Origin: Actinokineospora bangkokensis
GTDB lineage: Bacteria; Actinomycetota; Actinomycetes; Mycobacteriales; Pseudonocardiaceae
Assembly: GCF_001940455.1 (NCBI RefSeq)
Contig: NZ_MKQR01000017.1
Span: forward strand, 318,782-382,781
Direction: 5' to 3'
DNA length: 64,000 nucleotides
A program made the translations under genes and the position numbers. The notes beneath the pieces are model-generated. The model worked only from the letters and a program-made list of their open reading frames with translations, was not told where the DNA came from and did no database searches. Below, piece after piece: positions 8,099-16,308 of this stretch (its first letter is position 1; the number at the start of each line of letters is the position of its first letter).

Positions 8099-8146
8099 GG
8101 GGGGTGGGGCTGGGGAAGGCTTGGGGGGCTTGGGGTTGGGGGTGGG
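8099..8146 (+). other. G-tract cluster with quadruplex potential
   Basis: Guanine runs of 6, 4, 4, 6, 4, 5 and 3 within 48 nt on the plus strand abut the stop codon of the oxygenase gene at 8147-8149. Any transcript of the oxygenase gene would carry the C-rich strand; the G-rich strand would be in readthrough from the FAD oxidase gene or in the DNA coding strand opposite. Confidence 0.5.
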
Positions 8147-9127
8147 CTAGCTGTCCAGGGCGGTGCCCAGGCCCGCGAAGCGGTTGGCGATGAAATCGCC
8201 CCAGGTGGGGTCGAGGGTCTTGAGGCCATCGGGGCCGATCTGCCACTGCTTCGCGGCGTGGGGCGGGTAGGCGAACATGACCGAGGACATGCGGACGTAC
8301 TCGCCGTCGCCGAAGGGTTGGGGGGTTTGGAGGGTGGAGCGGTGGACGCGGTGGGTGGAGGGGCGGAAGCGGTTCTCCGAGGCGTGGGTGAGCATGCGGC
8401 CGACGTTGCAGAGCAGGACGTCGGTGCCCGCGATGATGGGTTCGACCCAGGTGCCGTCGTGCAGGACGTACTGGAGGCCGCCGTCGGACGGGGGGAGTTG
8501 GAGGCCGAGCATCTGGATGCCGGAGTGCTCGTGGGCGAGGACCTCGCGGTCGCCGGTGCCGCGGTAGTGGATGACGCGCAGGTTGGTGGCGCCGCGGTCG
8601 AGGTCGAGGCTGGGGGCGCCGTCGGGGAGCATGCCGCGGATGACGTCGCTGAAGGTGGTGATGACCTGGAAGGCGGTGTCGAACACGGCGCGGGCGTGGC
8701 CCGCGAACTCCGGGAACGCGCGCAGCAGGGCGTCGGCGCCCTCCGGGCGGTTGTCGAGCATGCCGCCGGAGACGTGCACGAACTCCTTCGGGTCCGGCAC
8801 GCCCTTGGCCAGGCGGGGGATCTCGGAGTTGTACGGGAAGAACCCGTGGGTGCCGCCGTTGGACAGCTGGGGGGTGCGCTCGTAGGCGTAGTCGTCGAGG
8901 GACGGGTCGGTCGACAGGCAGGCGTCGCGGAAGCTGGACATCATCGCCCGCACCCGGTCACCGATCCCGGGCACCTCCACCGACATGAAGCCCCAGCCCT
9001 CCAACTGCTCGCGGATCGGGTCCGCGGCCGCGGTCAGGTCGGCGCGCACGTCGGTGGCGCGCACCACCGGCACCGACCCCGCGAGGGGGAAGGCGGTCAC
9101 GTTCGCTTCGGTCTCCACTGCATCCAT
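8147..9127 (-). CDS. 2OG-Fe(II) oxygenase-fold protein (isopenicillin-N-synthase-like) with HEH in place of HxD
   Basis: The 326-residue protein keeps the C-terminal signature of the isopenicillin N synthase/DIOX family: distal His in RFRPSTHRV (H259) and the 2-oxoglutarate pair R279/S281 in EYVRMSS. The proximal motif reads AHEHSG (H199-E200-H201), where the family has HxD. The codon is CAC, so one base separates it from GAC. The iron site may therefore be three-histidine, or the enzyme may be altered or inactive. ATG at 9127 has GGAG upstream. It lies convergent to the FAD oxidase gene and 47 nt downstream of the ParB-like regulator gene. An oxidative tailoring step on the hydrazine product is plausible but unproven. 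Confidence 0.85.
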   Translation of the reverse strand: MDAVETEANVTAFPLAGSVPVVRATDVRADLTAAADPIREQLEGWGFMSVEVPGIGDRVRAMMSSFRDACLSTDPSLDDYAYERTPQLSNGGTHGFFPYNSEIPRLAKGVPDPKEFVHVSGGMLDNRPEGADALLRAFPEFAGHARAVFDTAFQVITTFSDVIRGMLPDGAPSLDLDRGATNLRVIHYRGTGDREVLAHEHSGIQMLGLQLPPSDGGLQYVLHDGTWVEPIIAGTDVLLCNVGRMLTHASENRFRPSTHRVHRSTLQTPQPFGDGEYVRMSSVMFAYPPHAAKQWQIGPDGLKTLDPTWGDFIANRFAGLGTALDS

Positions 9128-9174
9128 GGTCGCTCCAGGGGGACGTCGGTCCAACGGCAAGGGGGTCGCGGCGC

Positions 9175-10056
9175 TCAGGCGGTGCGCTCGTCGAGGTGGT
9201 CGGCGAACTGCGCCCACGCCTCGGCGCAGTCCCTGGCGATGTCGGCCACCGCGGTCGCGCAGTGCGCGGGGGTGTTGTCCGCGATGCGCTTCCAGGTGGC
9301 GGGGGTGATCGAGTGCAGGTCGAGCAGGCGCAGCAGGGCGCGGCCGCACTCGCTGAACCGCAGCGACGGGTCGCGCCGCAACCGCTGCAGGTCCAGCGGG
9401 CGGTTGGCGGTGCCCGCGTCGGCGGCGCGCTGCGCGCCGCGCACCCGCACCGGCCGCTCCTCGGCGGCCGGTGCCACCGGTTCCGGCGCGGGCGCCGGGC
9501 GGGCGGGCACCCGGCGGGTGCGGCCGTCGCGGCCGACCCGCCCGGTCGACTGAGGAATTTCCGCACTTGACCGCGCGCGCACCGCGCCCGCGGTCTTCGG
9601 CGACAGCCCGGTGGCGGCGGCGACCCGCCGGTCGGACCACTCCGGGAACGACCGCAGGATGCGCGCCGCGGCGGCGGTGCGGTCGGCCAGGGTCAGCGGC
9701 AGGCCGTGCTCGACGTTGGCGCGCACCGACTGCACGAACGCGGCGGCCTCGTCGCCGTCGAAGAACAGCACGGCGATGTCGGTCGCGCCGCGCAGCTGCG
9801 CCGCGCGCAGCCGGTGCACCCCGTCGAGCACGCGCATCGTCTGCCGGTGCACCAGGATCGGCGGCAGCGCGGGCAGCACCTCGGCGAGCGCGCGGACGTG
9901 GCCGTCGTCGAGGCCCGCGCGCCGGGGCGAGCGGTCGTAGGCGAGCGCGGCGATGGCGACCCGGGTGCCCTCCTCGGCCACCCTGGTCGGAGCGGGTTGC
10001 CCGGTCCGCTGCGCGGGGACCGCGGACAGCAGGCGGGACTCGGTCAGCTGGTTCAC
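9175..10056 (-). CDS. ParB/StrR-type pathway regulator
   Basis: This 293-residue protein has an N-terminal ParB-like nuclease-fold domain (about 40-100: PPILVHRQTMRVLDGVHRLRAAQLRG) and a following helix-turn-helix (DRRVAAATGLSPKTAGAVR). ParB-fold DNA-binding regulators such as StrR and NovG control actinomycete antibiotic clusters, and its place beside a biosynthetic locus fits that. The C-terminal part is Arg/Pro-rich, then helical. The GTG at 10056 is preceded by GAGGAA. It is the upstream neighbour of the oxygenase gene in the same direction. An array of 17-18-bp direct repeats lies 16-96 nt upstream of its start, a likely binding region for itself or another regulator. Confidence 0.85.
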   Translation of the reverse strand: MNQLTESRLLSAVPAQRTGQPAPTRVAEEGTRVAIAALAYDRSPRRAGLDDGHVRALAEVLPALPPILVHRQTMRVLDGVHRLRAAQLRGATDIAVLFFDGDEAAAFVQSVRANVEHGLPLTLADRTAAAARILRSFPEWSDRRVAAATGLSPKTAGAVRARSSAEIPQSTGRVGRDGRTRRVPARPAPAPEPVAPAAEERPVRVRGAQRAADAGTANRPLDLQRLRRDPSLRFSECGRALLRLLDLHSITPATWKRIADNTPAHCATAVADIARDCAEAWAQFADHLDERTA

Positions 10057-10071
10057 GGCGTGGTTCCTCGA

Positions 10072-10152
10072 TGCTGCTCGGTGCTGCTCGGGGTGGATCT
10101 GCTGCTCGGGGTGACCTGCGGCTCTGAGTGGATCTGCGGCTCTGAGTGGATC
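10072..10152 (-). repeat. Iteron-like array of 17-18-bp direct repeats upstream of the ParB-like gene
   Basis: On the plus strand a 10-bp partial unit (10072-10081) is followed by TGCTGCTCGGGGTGGATC (10082-10099), a 17-bp variant (10100-10116) and two identical copies of TGCGGCTCTGAGTGGATC (10117-10134, 10135-10152). The array covers the expected promoter/5' UTR of the regulator gene that starts at 10056. ParB-fold proteins bind repeated or palindromic sites, so autoregulation is plausible. Confidence 0.7.
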
Positions 10153-10167
10153 TGGCAGCGGCACAGC

Positions 10168-10210
10168 GGGACCCGGGGCGACCGGGTCCCCCACCCGCGC
10201 CGGGCGGGTG
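10168..10210 (-). terminator. Paired GC hairpins after the monooxygenase genes
   Basis: GGGACCCGG (10168-10176) pairs perfectly with 10182-10190 around a 5-nt loop. CACCCGC (10192-10198) pairs with 10204-10210. They lie directly downstream of the monooxygenase stop at 10219 and upstream of the regulator promoter. Confidence 0.6.
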
Positions 10211-10218
10211 CGGGCGCG

Positions 10219-11595
10219 TCAGCGCGCGGCGGGTTGCGGGGCGGGCAGGCCCAGGTGGTCGCGCAGCGTCGTCCCGCTGTACTCGGTGCGGAACAGGCCG
10301 CGGCGCTGCAACTCGGGCACCACCAGGTCGCAGAAGGCGGTGACGGAGCCGGGCACGTGCTCGGGGTAGACGTTGAAGCCGTCGGCCACCCCCGTCTCGA
10401 ACCACTCCTGCAGCACGTCGGCCACCTCCACCGGGTTGCCCACCACCGGGTAGGCCAGCTGGGTCGGGGTGGCGTGCACCAGGTCGGCGTAGGTGATGGC
10501 CCCGGGGCCGCGCCGGGTCAGCCGGGTGATCTCACCGAGCCTGCGGGCCCCGTCGGCCGACACCGCGGCCAGCACCTCGCGCGGCACCACCTCGTCGAGG
10601 TCGCGGCCGCGCACGTCCACCCCGAACGCCCGGGAGGCCGAGCTGAGGTTGCGGCGCAGGCCCTCCCCCATGCCCCCGGCCCGGACCAGCTCGCCGGGCT
10701 CCTGCTCGGGGTCGAGCACCAGCAGGGAGTTCAACCGGTCGTAGAGCGCCACCGCCTCCTCGGTGGTGGGCGCCACGACCGGCGCCACCCCGGGCAGCAC
10801 GGCCACCCGGTCGGCGCGGCCGTGCGCGGCGGCGCGGGACTTGATGTCGGTGTAGTAGTCCCGGCGCGCGGCCACCGTCGGCTGCGGCCCGGCGAAGACC
10901 AGGTCCGAGGCGCGCGCGCCCAGGTCGCGGGAGCGGTCGGAGGTGCCCGCGTTGAGCAGCACCACCCGCCCCTGCGGCGGGCGCGGCACGTCCAGCGGCC
11001 CGTCGACCTGGAAGAACCGGCCGCGGTGGTCGATGGAGCGGGCCCGGCCGCCGGGCTCGGCGGCACCGTCCCAGAGCGCCCAGACCACCTCCAGGGTCTC
11101 CTCGGCCCAGTCGTAGCGGGTCTCGGTGTCCCAGTGCCGGTCGCGGCCGAAGTTCAGCGCCGCGGCGGGGTCGGCGCCGGTGACCAGGTTCCAGGCCGCC
11201 CGGCCGCCGCTGAGGTGGTCGAGCGAGGCCAGCATGCGGGCGGTGGTGTAGGGGTCGGAGTAGGTGGGGTTGGCGGTGACGACGACGCCGATCCGCTCGG
11301 TGGCCGCCGCCATGGCCATCGCGGCGGTGTAGGGCTCCAGCCGGGAGATCTGCGCGGGGTTGCTGTGCTGCAGGGCCGGGTCGCTGGCCAGCCGGTCGCC
11401 CAGGAAGACGAAGTCCAGCTTGGCGCGCTCGCAGGCGCGGGCGACGTCGGTGAGGACGTCGAGGCGGTAGGCGGCGTCGGCGGCGGCGTCGGGGTGGCGC
11501 CAGCCCGCGGCGTGCGTCCCGGTCGCCCAGAACATCAGCCCGAGGGACATCCGGCGCTGGTCGGTCGGCTCAGGCGGAGTCGGTGTGGTGGGCAT
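10219..11595 (-). CDS. FMN-dependent monooxygenase, NtaA/SnaA/DmoA type (luciferase-like)
   Basis: The 458-residue protein belongs to the luciferase-like flavin monooxygenases: MFWATGTHAAGWRHPDA at the N-terminus, TERIGVVVTANPTYSDPYTTARMLASLDHLSGGRAAWNLVTG in the middle, and FNVYPEHVPGSVTAFCDLVVPELQRRG at the C-terminus are typical of the nitrilotriacetate/DszA/SnaA subfamily. These use reduced FMN from a partner reductase and act on organosulfur, chelator or heterocyclic substrates. ATG at 11595 has AGGAG upstream. It follows the second monooxygenase gene by 8 nt and should be co-transcribed with it. A leader peptide with two cysteine codons at the head of the operon hints at sulfur-linked control. 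Confidence 0.88.
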   Translation of the reverse strand: MPTTPTPPEPTDQRRMSLGLMFWATGTHAAGWRHPDAAADAAYRLDVLTDVARACERAKLDFVFLGDRLASDPALQHSNPAQISRLEPYTAAMAMAAATERIGVVVTANPTYSDPYTTARMLASLDHLSGGRAAWNLVTGADPAAALNFGRDRHWDTETRYDWAEETLEVVWALWDGAAEPGGRARSIDHRGRFFQVDGPLDVPRPPQGRVVLLNAGTSDRSRDLGARASDLVFAGPQPTVAARRDYYTDIKSRAAAHGRADRVAVLPGVAPVVAPTTEEAVALYDRLNSLLVLDPEQEPGELVRAGGMGEGLRRNLSSASRAFGVDVRGRDLDEVVPREVLAAVSADGARRLGEITRLTRRGPGAITYADLVHATPTQLAYPVVGNPVEVADVLQEWFETGVADGFNVYPEHVPGSVTAFCDLVVPELQRRGLFRTEYSGTTLRDHLGLPAPQPAAR

Positions 11596-11603
11596 GTGCG
11601 GTG

Positions 11604-12542
11604 TCAGCTCCTGGCCGTGGCGAAGCGGTTCTGCGGTCGGGACAGCCCGAGCCGGGCGCGCAGCGTCGTGGCACCCGGTGCGGTGGCGCCCGGGGGGCGC
11701 AGCCGGGGCAGCACGTGGGCGGTGAAGGCGCGCACGGCGGCGGCGTCGGTGGGCCGCACGAGCAGGCCGCGCACCCCGCGCCCCCGCTCGGCGAGCTCGT
11801 CGGCGACTGCGCCCGGTCCACCCGGCACGGCCACCTCGTCCGGTGTGGAGGGTGCGGTGGCGAACGGCCGCACGCCCAGCAGGACGGTGCCGGGGTCGGC
11901 GCCCGGCGACGCGGCGACCACGAGGTCGGCGGCGGCGGCGACCGGCCCGTCCGAGGCCGCGGCGAGCACGACGGGGTGGCCCTGCGGGGGGCGGATGACG
12001 TTGAGCGGGCCGCGCACGCGCAGCGCCGCGCCCTCGTGGTCGACGGGGTGGATGCGGGCCGGGTCGACGAACTGCCCGGTCGCCTTGTCGTGCACGAAGG
12101 CCCCGTCCTCCCAGCTGTCCCAGAGGGCGCGCACGACGGGCACGTGCTCGGCGGCGCGCACCGCGCGGTCGGCGGTGGGGCGCGGGTGGTTGGCGTCGGC
12201 GTCGCGGGTGGTGGCGGAGGTGGCCCACCACCCGGCGCGGCCCCCGGTGACGTGGTCGAGCGAGGCGACCATGCGCGCCAGGTTGTAGGGCTCGTGGTAG
12301 GCGGTCGAGGCCTCGACGACGAGGCCGGGGCCCGCCGCGCGCCCGGCGGCCAGGGTGGCCAGCAGCAGCGCCGAGGGCGGGCCGGGCACCCCGGTGGGGG
12401 TGGCCGGGGAATCGGGGAGCACCAGGAAGTCGACGCCCGCCGCGGCCGCCGACTGGATTATTCCGAGGATATCGGACAACGCCCCGCACAACGCCTGAAC
12501 GGGCAGTGCGAGACCGATCGGAAATGCGGCGGGCGCGGTCAC
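11604..12542 (-). CDS. LLM-class flavin-dependent oxidoreductase
   Basis: This shorter (312-residue) luciferase-like protein has VVEASTAYHEPYNLARMVASLDHVTGGRAGWWATSA and IRPPQGHPVVLAAASDGPVAAAADLVVAAS, matching the adjacent larger paralogue in core motifs. The GTG start at 12542 has no clear SD of its own but overlaps the TGA of the 14-residue leader peptide frame, so it probably depends on translational coupling. Such short LLM partners occur with SnaA/SsuD-type enzymes in sulfonate or sulfide scavenging operons. The substrate is unknown. Confidence 0.82.
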   Translation of the reverse strand: MTAPAAFPIGLALPVQALCGALSDILGIIQSAAAAGVDFLVLPDSPATPTGVPGPPSALLLATLAAGRAAGPGLVVEASTAYHEPYNLARMVASLDHVTGGRAGWWATSATTRDADANHPRPTADRAVRAAEHVPVVRALWDSWEDGAFVHDKATGQFVDPARIHPVDHEGAALRVRGPLNVIRPPQGHPVVLAAASDGPVAAAADLVVAASPGADPGTVLLGVRPFATAPSTPDEVAVPGGPGAVADELAERGRGVRGLLVRPTDAAAVRAFTAHVLPRLRPPGATAPGATTLRARLGLSRPQNRFATARS

Positions 12543-12583
12543 CGTCGAATTCCGCGATGATCGGGAGAGGGGCAGCAGGACAT
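12539..12583 (-). CDS. Leader peptide MSCCPSPDHRGIRR ahead of the monooxygenase operon
   Basis: A 14-codon frame starts with ATG at 12583 behind a near-ideal SD (GAGGAGG, 6 nt spacing) and stops with TGA at 12539-12541. That stop overlaps the GTG start (12540-12542) of the oxidoreductase gene, which lacks its own SD. Codons 3 and 4 are both TGC. In actinobacteria, short upstream peptides with cysteine codons control sulfur genes in response to cysteine supply, and luciferase-like monooxygenases often release sulfur from organic compounds. The arrangement fits attenuation or coupling control; the inducer is inferred. Confidence 0.6.
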   Translation of the reverse strand: MSCCPSPDHRGIRR

Positions 12584-13003
12584 GCTCGTCCTCCTCGGGT
12601 GGGGTGGGTTGTGCGCGGCCGGGCCCGGCTCCTGGCTCGGTGGGCGGTGCGCTCGGCGGGCGCGGCCAGCCCCCGCCGTCGACGGCCGCAGGACTGAGTC
12701 AACCAGCCACCACGGGGCCCTGCAACTTGTCAACCTGCGCGTACACCGGCGATCGGGCTCACCCGCGACACCGGTCTAAGATCAACGGCACGATCCGTGA
12801 CCGGGGCAGCGGGGTGTCCTCGTCCGTCCGGAGGGGTCCCTTGCCGAGTGGGACGGCGGCCGTTCGGCCGCTGCCGGGCACCGCGCGTGTCCGCTTGCTC
12901 CAATGGGGGGAAGATATCTCGACAACGTTAAAGCTTGCCCCGGCCGAATGCGCCTGTATACCTTCCGCGACGGACTCCCACCGGCATTCGGAAAGGAATC
13001 GCA
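12584..13003. other. Divergent regulatory spacer
   Basis: No gene is supported here. It separates the leftward monooxygenase operon from the rightward flavoprotein gene. GTCAACC occurs twice (12698-12704 and 12729-12735), giving TTGAC-type boxes that face the leader peptide; no matching -10 is convincing. A promoter candidate for the flavoprotein lies at 12935-12962. Confidence 0.5.
12935..12962 (+). promoter_or_regulatory. Candidate promoter of the KstD-like gene
   Basis: TTGCCC (12935-12940) and TATACC (12957-12962) are spaced by 16 nt. The expected transcript start would be about 35 nt before the GTG at 13004. Confidence 0.4.
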
Positions 13004-14611
13004 GTGGCGCACGCGACGCAGAGCGGCATTCCCACCCCGGCGGCGGACGTGGTGGTGGTCGGGTCGGGCGGGGCGGGTCTGCTGGCCGCGGCCGTCGCCG
13101 CCGACGCGGGGCTGCGGGTGGTGGTGCTCGAGCGCACCGGCCTGCTCGGCGGCACCACGGCGGTCTCCGGCGGCATGATCTGGGCCCCCGGCAGCCCGCT
13201 GCTCACCGACGACTCCCCCGACGACGCCCTGCGCTACCTCACCGCGGTGGGCGAGGGCTCGGTGGACGAGTCCGTGGTGGAGCACTACGTCAAGACCATC
13301 CCCGAGGTGGTGCGGTGGATGCTGGAGCGCACGCCCGTGCGGCTGTTCCCCATCGACCGCCCGGACTACCACTCCGACTGGCCGGGGGCGCGGGACTTCG
13401 GGCGCTGCCTGGACAACGAGCCGTTCGACACCTCGTCGCGGCCCGGCCTGGCCGACCGGGTGCGGCGCGGCCCGCAGTTCCCGCCGCTGACCTACGACGA
13501 GCGCCACCGCTCCCGCTTCACCGGCCCGGACCAGGACCTGGTGGCGCGGCGGCGCGAGCGAGGCGTCCTCACCGTCGGCGCGGCGCTGGTGGCCGCCCTC
13601 GTGGCGGCGTGCGACGACCGGGGCGTGGAGTTCGCGACCGGCGCCCGCGCCGTGGGGCTGCTGCGGGAAGGTGAGGCCGTCACGGGTGTGCGCACAGAGG
13701 ACGGTCGCGACTTCGCCGGGCGCGCGGTCGTGCTCGCCAGCGGCGGGTTCGAGTGGGACCCCGCGCTGACCCGGGCGTTCCTGGGCGACACCCCCGTGCT
13801 GCCCGCCAGCCCGCCGGTCAACCACGGCGACGCCCTGCGGATGGCGATGGCGGCGGGCGCCGCGCTGGAGCGGATGAACCAGGCGTGGTGGGTGCCCGCG
13901 ATCGTCGGGGTGCCCGAGGAGTACGAGGGGCACCCGCTCACCCGCCACCTCGTCGGCGAGCGGTGCCTGCCCGGCTCGATCCTGGTGGACCGGCACGGCA
14001 AGCGGTTCGTCAACGAGGCGGTGAACTACCACGACATCACCCGCACCCTGTTCAACTTCGACGCCGACGCCCACGAGCCCGCCCACCTGCCCGCGTGGCT
14101 GGTGTTCGACGAGCGCTTCCGCACCAGCTACCAGGTGGGCCCGGCCGCCCCGACCGACCCCGCCCCGTCCTGGTTCACCACCGCGCCGACCCTGGCCGGG
14201 CTGGCCGAGCGGCTGGGCGTGGACACCGCGGCCCTGGAGGTGACCGTCGCCCGGTTCAACACCCACGCCCGCACCGGCACCGACCCGGACTTCCACCGCG
14301 GCGAGACCAGCCACGACCGCTACTACGGCGACCCCCGGCACACCCCCAACCCGTGCCTGGGCGAGCTGTCCACGCCGCCCTTCCACGCCGTGCGCGTCGC
14401 CCCCGGCGCGCTGGGCACCAAGGGCGGGCCCGCCACCGACCTCGACGCGCGCGTCCTCACCCCCGGCGGCACGCCCATCCCGGGCCTCTACGCCTGCGGG
14501 AACGTCGCGGCGGCGGCGGCCGGTCCCGGCTACCCCGGTTCCGGCGGCACGATCGGCCCGGCCCTGGTGGCCGCCTACTCCGCCGCCCGGTCGCTCGTGG
14601 ACAAGCGCTGA
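13004..14611 (+). CDS. FAD-binding dehydrogenase of the KstD/fumarate-reductase flavoprotein family
   Basis: The 535-residue protein begins with ADVVVVGSGGAGLLAAAVAADAGLRVVVLER (FAD-binding GxGxxG) and continues with GGTTAVSGGMIWAPGSP, as in 3-ketosteroid-delta-1-dehydrogenases and related flavoproteins. It ends with GLYACGNVAAAAAGPGYPGSGGTIGPALVAAYSAARS, the family's second FAD-binding segment. GTG at 13004 follows GAAAGGAA; an upstream in-frame ATG at 12935 overlaps the promoter and is less likely. It stands alone, with a strong hairpin downstream. No steroid catabolic genes are adjacent, so the substrate is open. Confidence 0.85.
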   Translation: MAHATQSGIPTPAADVVVVGSGGAGLLAAAVAADAGLRVVVLERTGLLGGTTAVSGGMIWAPGSPLLTDDSPDDALRYLTAVGEGSVDESVVEHYVKTIPEVVRWMLERTPVRLFPIDRPDYHSDWPGARDFGRCLDNEPFDTSSRPGLADRVRRGPQFPPLTYDERHRSRFTGPDQDLVARRRERGVLTVGAALVAALVAACDDRGVEFATGARAVGLLREGEAVTGVRTEDGRDFAGRAVVLASGGFEWDPALTRAFLGDTPVLPASPPVNHGDALRMAMAAGAALERMNQAWWVPAIVGVPEEYEGHPLTRHLVGERCLPGSILVDRHGKRFVNEAVNYHDITRTLFNFDADAHEPAHLPAWLVFDERFRTSYQVGPAAPTDPAPSWFTTAPTLAGLAERLGVDTAALEVTVARFNTHARTGTDPDFHRGETSHDRYYGDPRHTPNPCLGELSTPPFHAVRVAPGALGTKGGPATDLDARVLTPGGTPIPGLYACGNVAAAAAGPGYPGSGGTIGPALVAAYSAARSLVDKR

Positions 14612-14657
14612 CCGCTCCCCCGCCCGCTGATCCCCCTGGCCGGTCCCCCGCTGACCG

Positions 14658-14702
14658 TGCCCTTGGGGCAGGGTGAACGCCCTTGACCCTGCCCCAAGGG
14701 CA
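14658..14702 (+). terminator. Strong hairpin terminator after the KstD-like gene
   Basis: A 17-bp perfect stem (14658-14674 with 14686-14702; arm core GCCCTTGGGGCAGGGT) closes an 11-nt loop. It lies between the flavoprotein stop (14611) and the next start (14756). There is no U tract, as is usual in this GC range. Confidence 0.8.
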
Positions 14703-14755
14703 GGCGGTCAACTCGGTGTGCACGCCACAACACCGACATCGGGGGAGCTTCCCGC

Positions 14756-16303
14756 ATGAAACGGAACCACCTGGGCCGAACGCTGGCCCTGGCGGTCGCG
14801 CTGGGCCTGACCGGCTCGCTCGCCGCCGCACCCGCCACCGCGCAACCCGCGCCCACCACCCGGCCGCAGTGGGGCCCCTGCCCCGCGGACGTCGCGTCCG
14901 GCGCGGTCGTCCTGGAGTGCGCCACCGTGCCCGTCCCGCTCGACTACACCGACCCGGGCGGCACCGCGATCGACATCATGATCTCCCGCCTGCCCAGCAC
15001 CGACCCGGGGAAGCGGCGCGGGGTGCTGCTGCTCAACCCCGGCGGGCCCGGCGGGTCGGGGCTGTCCCTGCCCGCGACCCTGTCGCGCATGGGGATCCCG
15101 GACAGCGTGCTCGACGCCTACGACCTCATCGGGATGGACACCCGGGGCATCGGCCACTCCGCACCGGTCAGCTGCGGGTTCACCGTCGACCAGGACTACC
15201 GGGGCAACGTCCCGCCCTACGCCGTCGACGACGCGGCCGTGCTGCGCGAGGCCGAGAAGGCCAAGGCCGTCGCCGACCAGTGCGCCGCGCACGACACCGG
15301 CGACCGCCTGCGGCATCTGACCACGGCGAACACGGCCCGCGACCTCGACCGCGTCCGCGCGGCGTTGGGCGAGGAGAAGGCCAGCTACCTCGGCTACTCC
15401 TACGGCAGCGCGCTGGGCGCAGCGTACGCGTCGCTGTTCCCCGACCGCACCGACCGGGTGGTGCTCGACAGCAACATCGGCGACACCTACTCCAACCGGG
15501 AGTCGGTGCGCCGCTTCGCCCTCGGGTTCGAGCAGACCTTCCCGGACTTCGCCAGGTGGATGGCCGACCGGCACGGCGCCTACGGCCTGGGCCGCACGCC
15601 TGAGCAGGTGCGCGCCACCTACTTCCGGCTGGCGGAGAAGCTGGACGAGCAGCCGTTGCCCGACGTCGACGGCCCGTTGTTCCGCTTCGCCACGTTCTTC
15701 GCCCTCTACGGCAAGACGAGCTACGGCCTGATCGCCCAGCTGTGGCAGCACGCCCAGAACGCCACCGCCACCGCCCCTGCCGCGCAGGCCCCGGGCCAAC
15801 TGTCCCCCAACGACAACGGGTGGGCGGTGTACCTCGCGGTCACGTGCAACGACAGCAACTGGCCCGAGGACATCCGCACCTACCAGCGCGGCGTGGCCGA
15901 GGACCGCCGGAAGTACCCGATGTTCGGCGCGTCCCCGGCCAACGTGACGCCCTGCGCGTTCTGGCACCACGAGCCGTCCGAGCCGCCGGTACCGGTCAAC
16001 GACAACGGCCCCACCAACATCCTGGTGGTGCAGAACCTGCGCGACCCCGCCACCCCCCTGCTCGGCGGCAAGCTCACCCACGCCAAGTTCCCGCACCGCT
16101 CCCGCCTGCTGCCCGTCGACGCCAGCGGCCACGGCGCCTACGTCTTCGGCGACAACGCCTGCGCCCTGAGCACCACCACGGCGTTCCTGGTCGACGGCAA
16201 GCTCCCGGCCAGGGGCAAGACCTGCGCGGCGACCCCCTCGGCCTTCGACACCGCGACCCAGCGGCAACGGGCGGAGGTGCCGGGCGGCGTGCTGACCCCG
16301 TGA
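14756..16303 (+). CDS. Secreted alpha/beta-hydrolase, tripeptidyl-aminopeptidase-like (SlpD/TAP family)
   Basis: The 515-residue protein has a signal peptide (MKRNHLGRTLALAVALGL...APATA, cleavage near 29-30). The oxyanion region LLLNPGGPGGSG is followed by nucleophile elbow GYSYG (S215) and the C-terminal NLRDPATPL (Asp) and DASGHGAY (His) segments that complete the triad. It resembles Streptomyces tripeptidyl aminopeptidases and SlpD/SlpE, which remove short N-terminal peptides from secreted proteins. The ATG at 14756 is set by the signal peptide. It stands alone, with hairpins on both sides. Confidence 0.9.
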   Translation: MKRNHLGRTLALAVALGLTGSLAAAPATAQPAPTTRPQWGPCPADVASGAVVLECATVPVPLDYTDPGGTAIDIMISRLPSTDPGKRRGVLLLNPGGPGGSGLSLPATLSRMGIPDSVLDAYDLIGMDTRGIGHSAPVSCGFTVDQDYRGNVPPYAVDDAAVLREAEKAKAVADQCAAHDTGDRLRHLTTANTARDLDRVRAALGEEKASYLGYSYGSALGAAYASLFPDRTDRVVLDSNIGDTYSNRESVRRFALGFEQTFPDFARWMADRHGAYGLGRTPEQVRATYFRLAEKLDEQPLPDVDGPLFRFATFFALYGKTSYGLIAQLWQHAQNATATAPAAQAPGQLSPNDNGWAVYLAVTCNDSNWPEDIRTYQRGVAEDRRKYPMFGASPANVTPCAFWHHEPSEPPVPVNDNGPTNILVVQNLRDPATPLLGGKLTHAKFPHRSRLLPVDASGHGAYVFGDNACALSTTTAFLVDGKLPARGKTCAATPSAFDTATQRQRAEVPGGVLTP

Positions 16304-16308
16304 CCCGA

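Larger units (their letters stand above)
7783..8146. other. Non-coding spacer between convergent genes with hairpin element A and a G-rich tract
   Basis: No credible gene is present. The stretch holds GC-rich degenerate repeats (TCGCCTCGCCTT twice, near 7815 and at 7846), hairpin element A (7894-8037) and a run of guanine tracts (8099-8146) ending at the stop codon of the oxygenase gene. Confidence 0.8.

Noticed and set aside
1..10056. A C-nucleoside (formycin/pyrazofurin-type) gene cluster
   Set aside because: The hydrazine genes fit, but no C-glycoside synthase or purine-type genes are visible; the product class is left open.
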